A DNA stretch of 64,000 nucleotides from Kitasatospora sp. NBC_01246. Its GTDB lineage: Bacteria > Actinomycetota > Actinomycetes > Streptomycetales > Streptomycetaceae. Under the pieces are notes generated by a model. The model searched no databases. It saw only the letters and a list, made by a program, of their open reading frames with translations, and was not told the DNA's origin. Shown here piece after piece: positions 61,188 to 64,000 of the stretch. The first letter of the stretch is position 1. Each line of letters opens with the position of its first letter. The stretch lies in the NCBI RefSeq assembly GCF_036226505.1, contig NZ_CP108484.1, positions 8,699,212-8,763,211 on the forward strand, read 5' to 3'. The translations under genes and the position numbers were made by a program.

Positions 61188-64000
61188 CCGGACAGCCTCG
61201 GGAAGGAGATCGGCGCACCCACGCCCCGGAAGCACGTCGGAACAGGCACCCCTGAACAGGGGGTGCAACCAGGGCCGCCCCCACCGGCCGGGTGGCCCCG
61301 GCCGGTGGGGGCGGCCGTCCCGGCTGGGTCGCCGCCGTGTGGTGCGGGTGCAGCGGCTGCTGCTGGCCGTCAGGGTGGGTTCGGCGGGCTGGTGTGGTCG
61401 GTCCGTCGGGTGGTTCCGGTCCCGGGGGCCGTAGGCCACCGCCTGCGCCTGCCACGGCCCTGCCGCCACCGCCCCGGTGCCGCAGGAACCCGCGCCCCGC
61501 CAGCGGCCCTTCACTGGCCCGCTGCGGGGCCGTCAGGCCCCGGCCCCCGACCACCACCGGTCCGGCCGCCAGGCCGGCACCCCCTTCGCGGCCGCAGGCC
61601 GCCCGCGCGAGGACCAGGAGGCGGTGGTGCCCGGCTGCGCCCCGCCCCGCCCCGCCCCGCGCCGCTGCCCACCCGGCCCCGCCCCGCCTGGCGTCGTACG
61701 GATTCCGGAAACCGGCCCTGAATTCCACCGTGCCGCTCGTGAATTCCGCTCACGTGCTGCCGGACCGGACTGTGCTGCGCCCGCCTGCGGTGTCTCCGGC
61801 TGTCCCGTGATTCACGGTGCGAGGCAGCGGCCGGTGTCACCAGTTCCGATGCTGGTCATTCCGCCTGTCGGACGCGCTCCGGTGGTCTCCGGAACGCGCC
61901 AGGATTCCGCCGCTCCGACTTCCCGGATTTCCTCCCGGAACGACCAGCCGGAACGGCTCCGGCGATCCATGCGATTCCCTGGCCTGTTTCACGGTCCGGC
62001 CCGGTCGTGTTCGGCCTTCGGAAACCGGTCCGCCCGCCGCCGCATTCAGCGCCGGAATCACGCCCGCTTTCACTGCTGCGAGCACTGCCGGTTTCCCCTG
62101 TGGAGTGCCTTCCCGGGGCTGCCTCGATTCGCCGTCGTACCGGTCGCTGGATTCGCCCCGCACCCCGTACCGGAAGTGCCCGCCCGCCGCCCGCCCGCCG
62201 CCGTGTCCGGTGCCCCCGCCCGTCGCCTGCCCCGTGCCCCGCTGCGCCGCGCTGCTCTGCTGCTCCGGGCCCGGTGCCAGCCGGCCGCCCCGGGGGCGGG
62301 CTGTTCCCGGCCCCCGGGGGAGGGGGACGTCCTGCCTGCCGCTGCTTCCCGGAACGCCGGCTCCGGCTCCGGCTTGCGGTGCTGGGCGCACCCCGGGGGA
62401 GGTACCCCGGGGCGGGGTGACACCCGCAGGGGTGTGCCATCGTCCCTGGGGGCTGTAGGCCGCCCGGCCCGGCCCCCATCGCCTGGCCCGCCCCGCCACC
62501 GCGCCCCCCGGCACCACCCACCCGGGCCACGTCCGTTGTGCCCCCGCCAGGGGGCCGCAGGCCACCGCCACGGGCCGCCTGCCACCCTGGCCGGTGCCGC
62601 AGGCCCGGCCCGGTCACCCGCCCGCTGCGGGGCCGCCGGGCCCCGGCGCCCGGTCTTCCGCCGGTGCGGCCGTCAGGCCGGCACCCGCCGCGGCCGTCAG
62701 GCCGCCCGCGTGTGAACGGGTGGCTGTTGGAGGGCTGGGTGGTGGTGCGGTGCTGCGCCCCGGACCGGGGTCGCCTCCCGCCCGCCGGCCGTGTGGTGCT
62801 GCTTCCCGTGCTGCCTTTCCGGGGCCGGGGGTGGAGTCCCTGACAGCTCTTGCATCTCGACCCCCGAGTCGCCGACACCTTTTGCATCGTCGTCCTGCCG
62901 CAGGCCGGAGGGTTGCCGGTGCTGTCCACGAAGGGGGTGGTGGTGGGCGCCGGGGGTGGGTTCGGTGCCGGGCCGACAGTGCCCGCCGCGCCCTGCCGCA
63001 GGCCCGCGCCGTACCCGCCTGGTGCTGTCGCCGCGCTGCGGTGGTGGCCGCCGCCGCACCCGCCGGGGACGGGCGCGGGGCCGCTGTCGCGCTCGGGGGT
63101 TGGCACCGTCGAGTGGTACGACTACTTCCTCTACCGCGCCGCCGCTGCCCCGGGGAGGGCCCGTCACCGAGCCGCCGGGTGCCGGGCCGACGCTGGTGCC
63201 GGTGGTGCCCGGCGGGTGGCTCGGCGGCCTCCTGGTGCCCGCCGCCGTCGCGGCCGATGCCGGGGCCTGCCTTCGCCCGCCGCCCACCAGCACCCGCCGC
63301 CGGTGCCTTCTCCCGCTGTCCTCCAGCACCCCTGCGGCCCGCTGCTCCTGGGCCCTCCGCCGTGTCCCGGCCGCAGGCGCCAGCCCCGCCCTCCTGCTGC
63401 CGCTCCCGGCCCGCTGCGGAGCCCGCCAGGGCGCCGTCCGGCCCCGTCCCCTTCCCGGAGGCCGCAGGCCGCCCGAGGGACCGCCCAGCACCCCCGCCCC
63501 AGGGCCGCAGAGGCACCGGGGCCCCACCGCTGCGCCCCGGGGCCGATATCGGGTGATGGCCCTCTACCGACAATTCGCGGGATATCGTGAACGGAAGGCC
63601 CGACGAATTCGCCGTCCCGTCAGGGATGGCCCTCCTACCGGCAATTCGCGCCACATCGTCAACGCTGCTCGGACACCCCGCCAGGGGAGGCCCCTATAAC
63701 GGCGATTCACGCCACATCGTCAACGCTCCCGGCCGCAGGCCGGAACGGGCCCCAAGGCGGGCCGCAGGCCCGTGCCGCCCTGACGCCCATCACCCACCAA
63801 GTTGAGGCCCCGCCAGGGGCCGCCCCGGGCAAGCCAATTCGCCGCAGGCGAATTGCCCCCGCCACCCACCCACCCCGCCCGGCGCAGCCGCGCCCCGAGG
63901 CGCAGCCCCGGGCCAGCAACCACGCAGGGTGACGGCGCAGCCGGCACCCCCGGCCCTGGCGGGCCGTCAGGCCCGCTGCAGCGCCGCCAGGCGCTGCCTA
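61188..64000. other. 2.8 kb gene-free, hairpin-dense right end
   Basis: No frame shows a start with ribosome site plus codon bias or any known motif. Instead short palindromes recur every 50-150 bp: arms of 4-9 bp around loops GCA, GTCA, GCC or GTA, for example ggccgcaggcc at 61586-61600 and 63470-63482, ggccgtcaggcc at 61528-61542 and 62662-62690, caattcgccgcaggcgaattg at 63835-63855, cgggccgtcaggcccg at 63960-63975 and agcgccgccaggcgct at 63980-63995. Triloop GCA hairpins are typical of Streptomyces telomere DNA, so this may be a subtelomeric end. Confidence 0.5.
63558..63725. repeat. three direct repeats of about 37 bp near the right end
   Basis: Units at 63558-63593, 63628-63664 and 63689-63725 share ggccctctaccg, caattcgcg and acatcgtcaacg, spaced 70 and 61 bp. 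The second and third are closer to each other than to the first. Regular direct repeats in gene-free DNA suggest a protein-binding site (origin, partition or telomere maintenance). Confidence 0.6.

Noticed and set aside
61477..63700. Several 200-430 codon frames on both strands in the right end
   Set aside because: They are Pro/Arg/Ala-rich shadows of hairpin-dense GC-rich DNA without starts, motifs or codon bias.

Overview
This is GC-rich actinomycete DNA, most likely Streptomyces or Kitasatospora. The evidence is strong third-position GC bias, an AfsR/SARP-type regulator, many GTG starts, 4-nt ATGA/GTGA gene overlaps, a truncated actinobacterial Ku, and IS630/IS5/IS481 elements of streptomycete type. 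Heavy decay, two damaged plasmid-type replication-relaxation genes with iteron-like repeats, and a hairpin-dense gene-free right end suggest a chromosome arm or linear plasmid near its end. I infer this from the sequence and have not proved it.

Layout. 0-2.3 kb: MFS exporter divergent from a HxlR regulator. 2.85-4.13 kb: truncated IS481 joined to truncated IS5. 4.1-10.2 kb: six genes on the minus strand (NUDIX, Gfo/Idh/MocA dehydrogenase, DegT-family aminotransferase, SAM methyltransferase, inositol-monophosphatase-family phosphatase, CmcH/TobZ-type carbamoyltransferase). They look like a compact orphan route to a carbamoylated, methylated amino sugar or aminocyclitol, with an IS abutting the last gene. 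10.7-14.4 kb: RebM-like methyltransferase, IS5 debris, and a PIMT-like RiPP-type methyltransferase behind a tiny charged peptide. 14.7-20.24 kb: a Tn7-like transposon (tnsA-tniA-tniB-tniQ) with an in-frame amber codon in tniA, a frameshift in tniQ, an IS630 in tniQ and end repeats beside tnsA. 20.2-25.5 kb: scrap (Ku, TetR and Tap-peptidase fragments), a rhomboid protease, and a serine hydrolase whose frame is broken by a 43-bp tandem duplication. 25.5-28.95 kb: large SARP/AfsR regulator. 29.1-32.4 kb: RHS remnant, nuclease toxin tip and SUKH-like immunity gene. 32.6-35.4 kb: two related IS630 copies. 35.4-40.2 kb: chimeric tyrosine recombinase, small accessory genes and an IS5. 40.4-46.5 kb: second NUDIX gene, two decayed rep genes with iterons, a promoter-led repetitive non-coding stretch and a small MerR gene. 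46.7-53.2 kb: membrane protein, short uORF and an intact peptide/nickel-type ABC importer with a fused double ATPase. 53.3-56 kb: three copies of the 3' end of a helicase-associated (HA) gene with its terminator, flanking a secreted ricin-B lectin. 56-59.2 kb: HNH endonuclease and HEPN-zinc-ribbon protein. 59.2-64 kb: one small plasmid-type gene, then gene-free DNA with direct repeats and many short hairpins.

Functional themes are a possible specialised-metabolite operon, mobile and replication modules, a toxin-immunity locus, putative nucleic-acid-targeting defence proteins and one housekeeping-like transporter operon.
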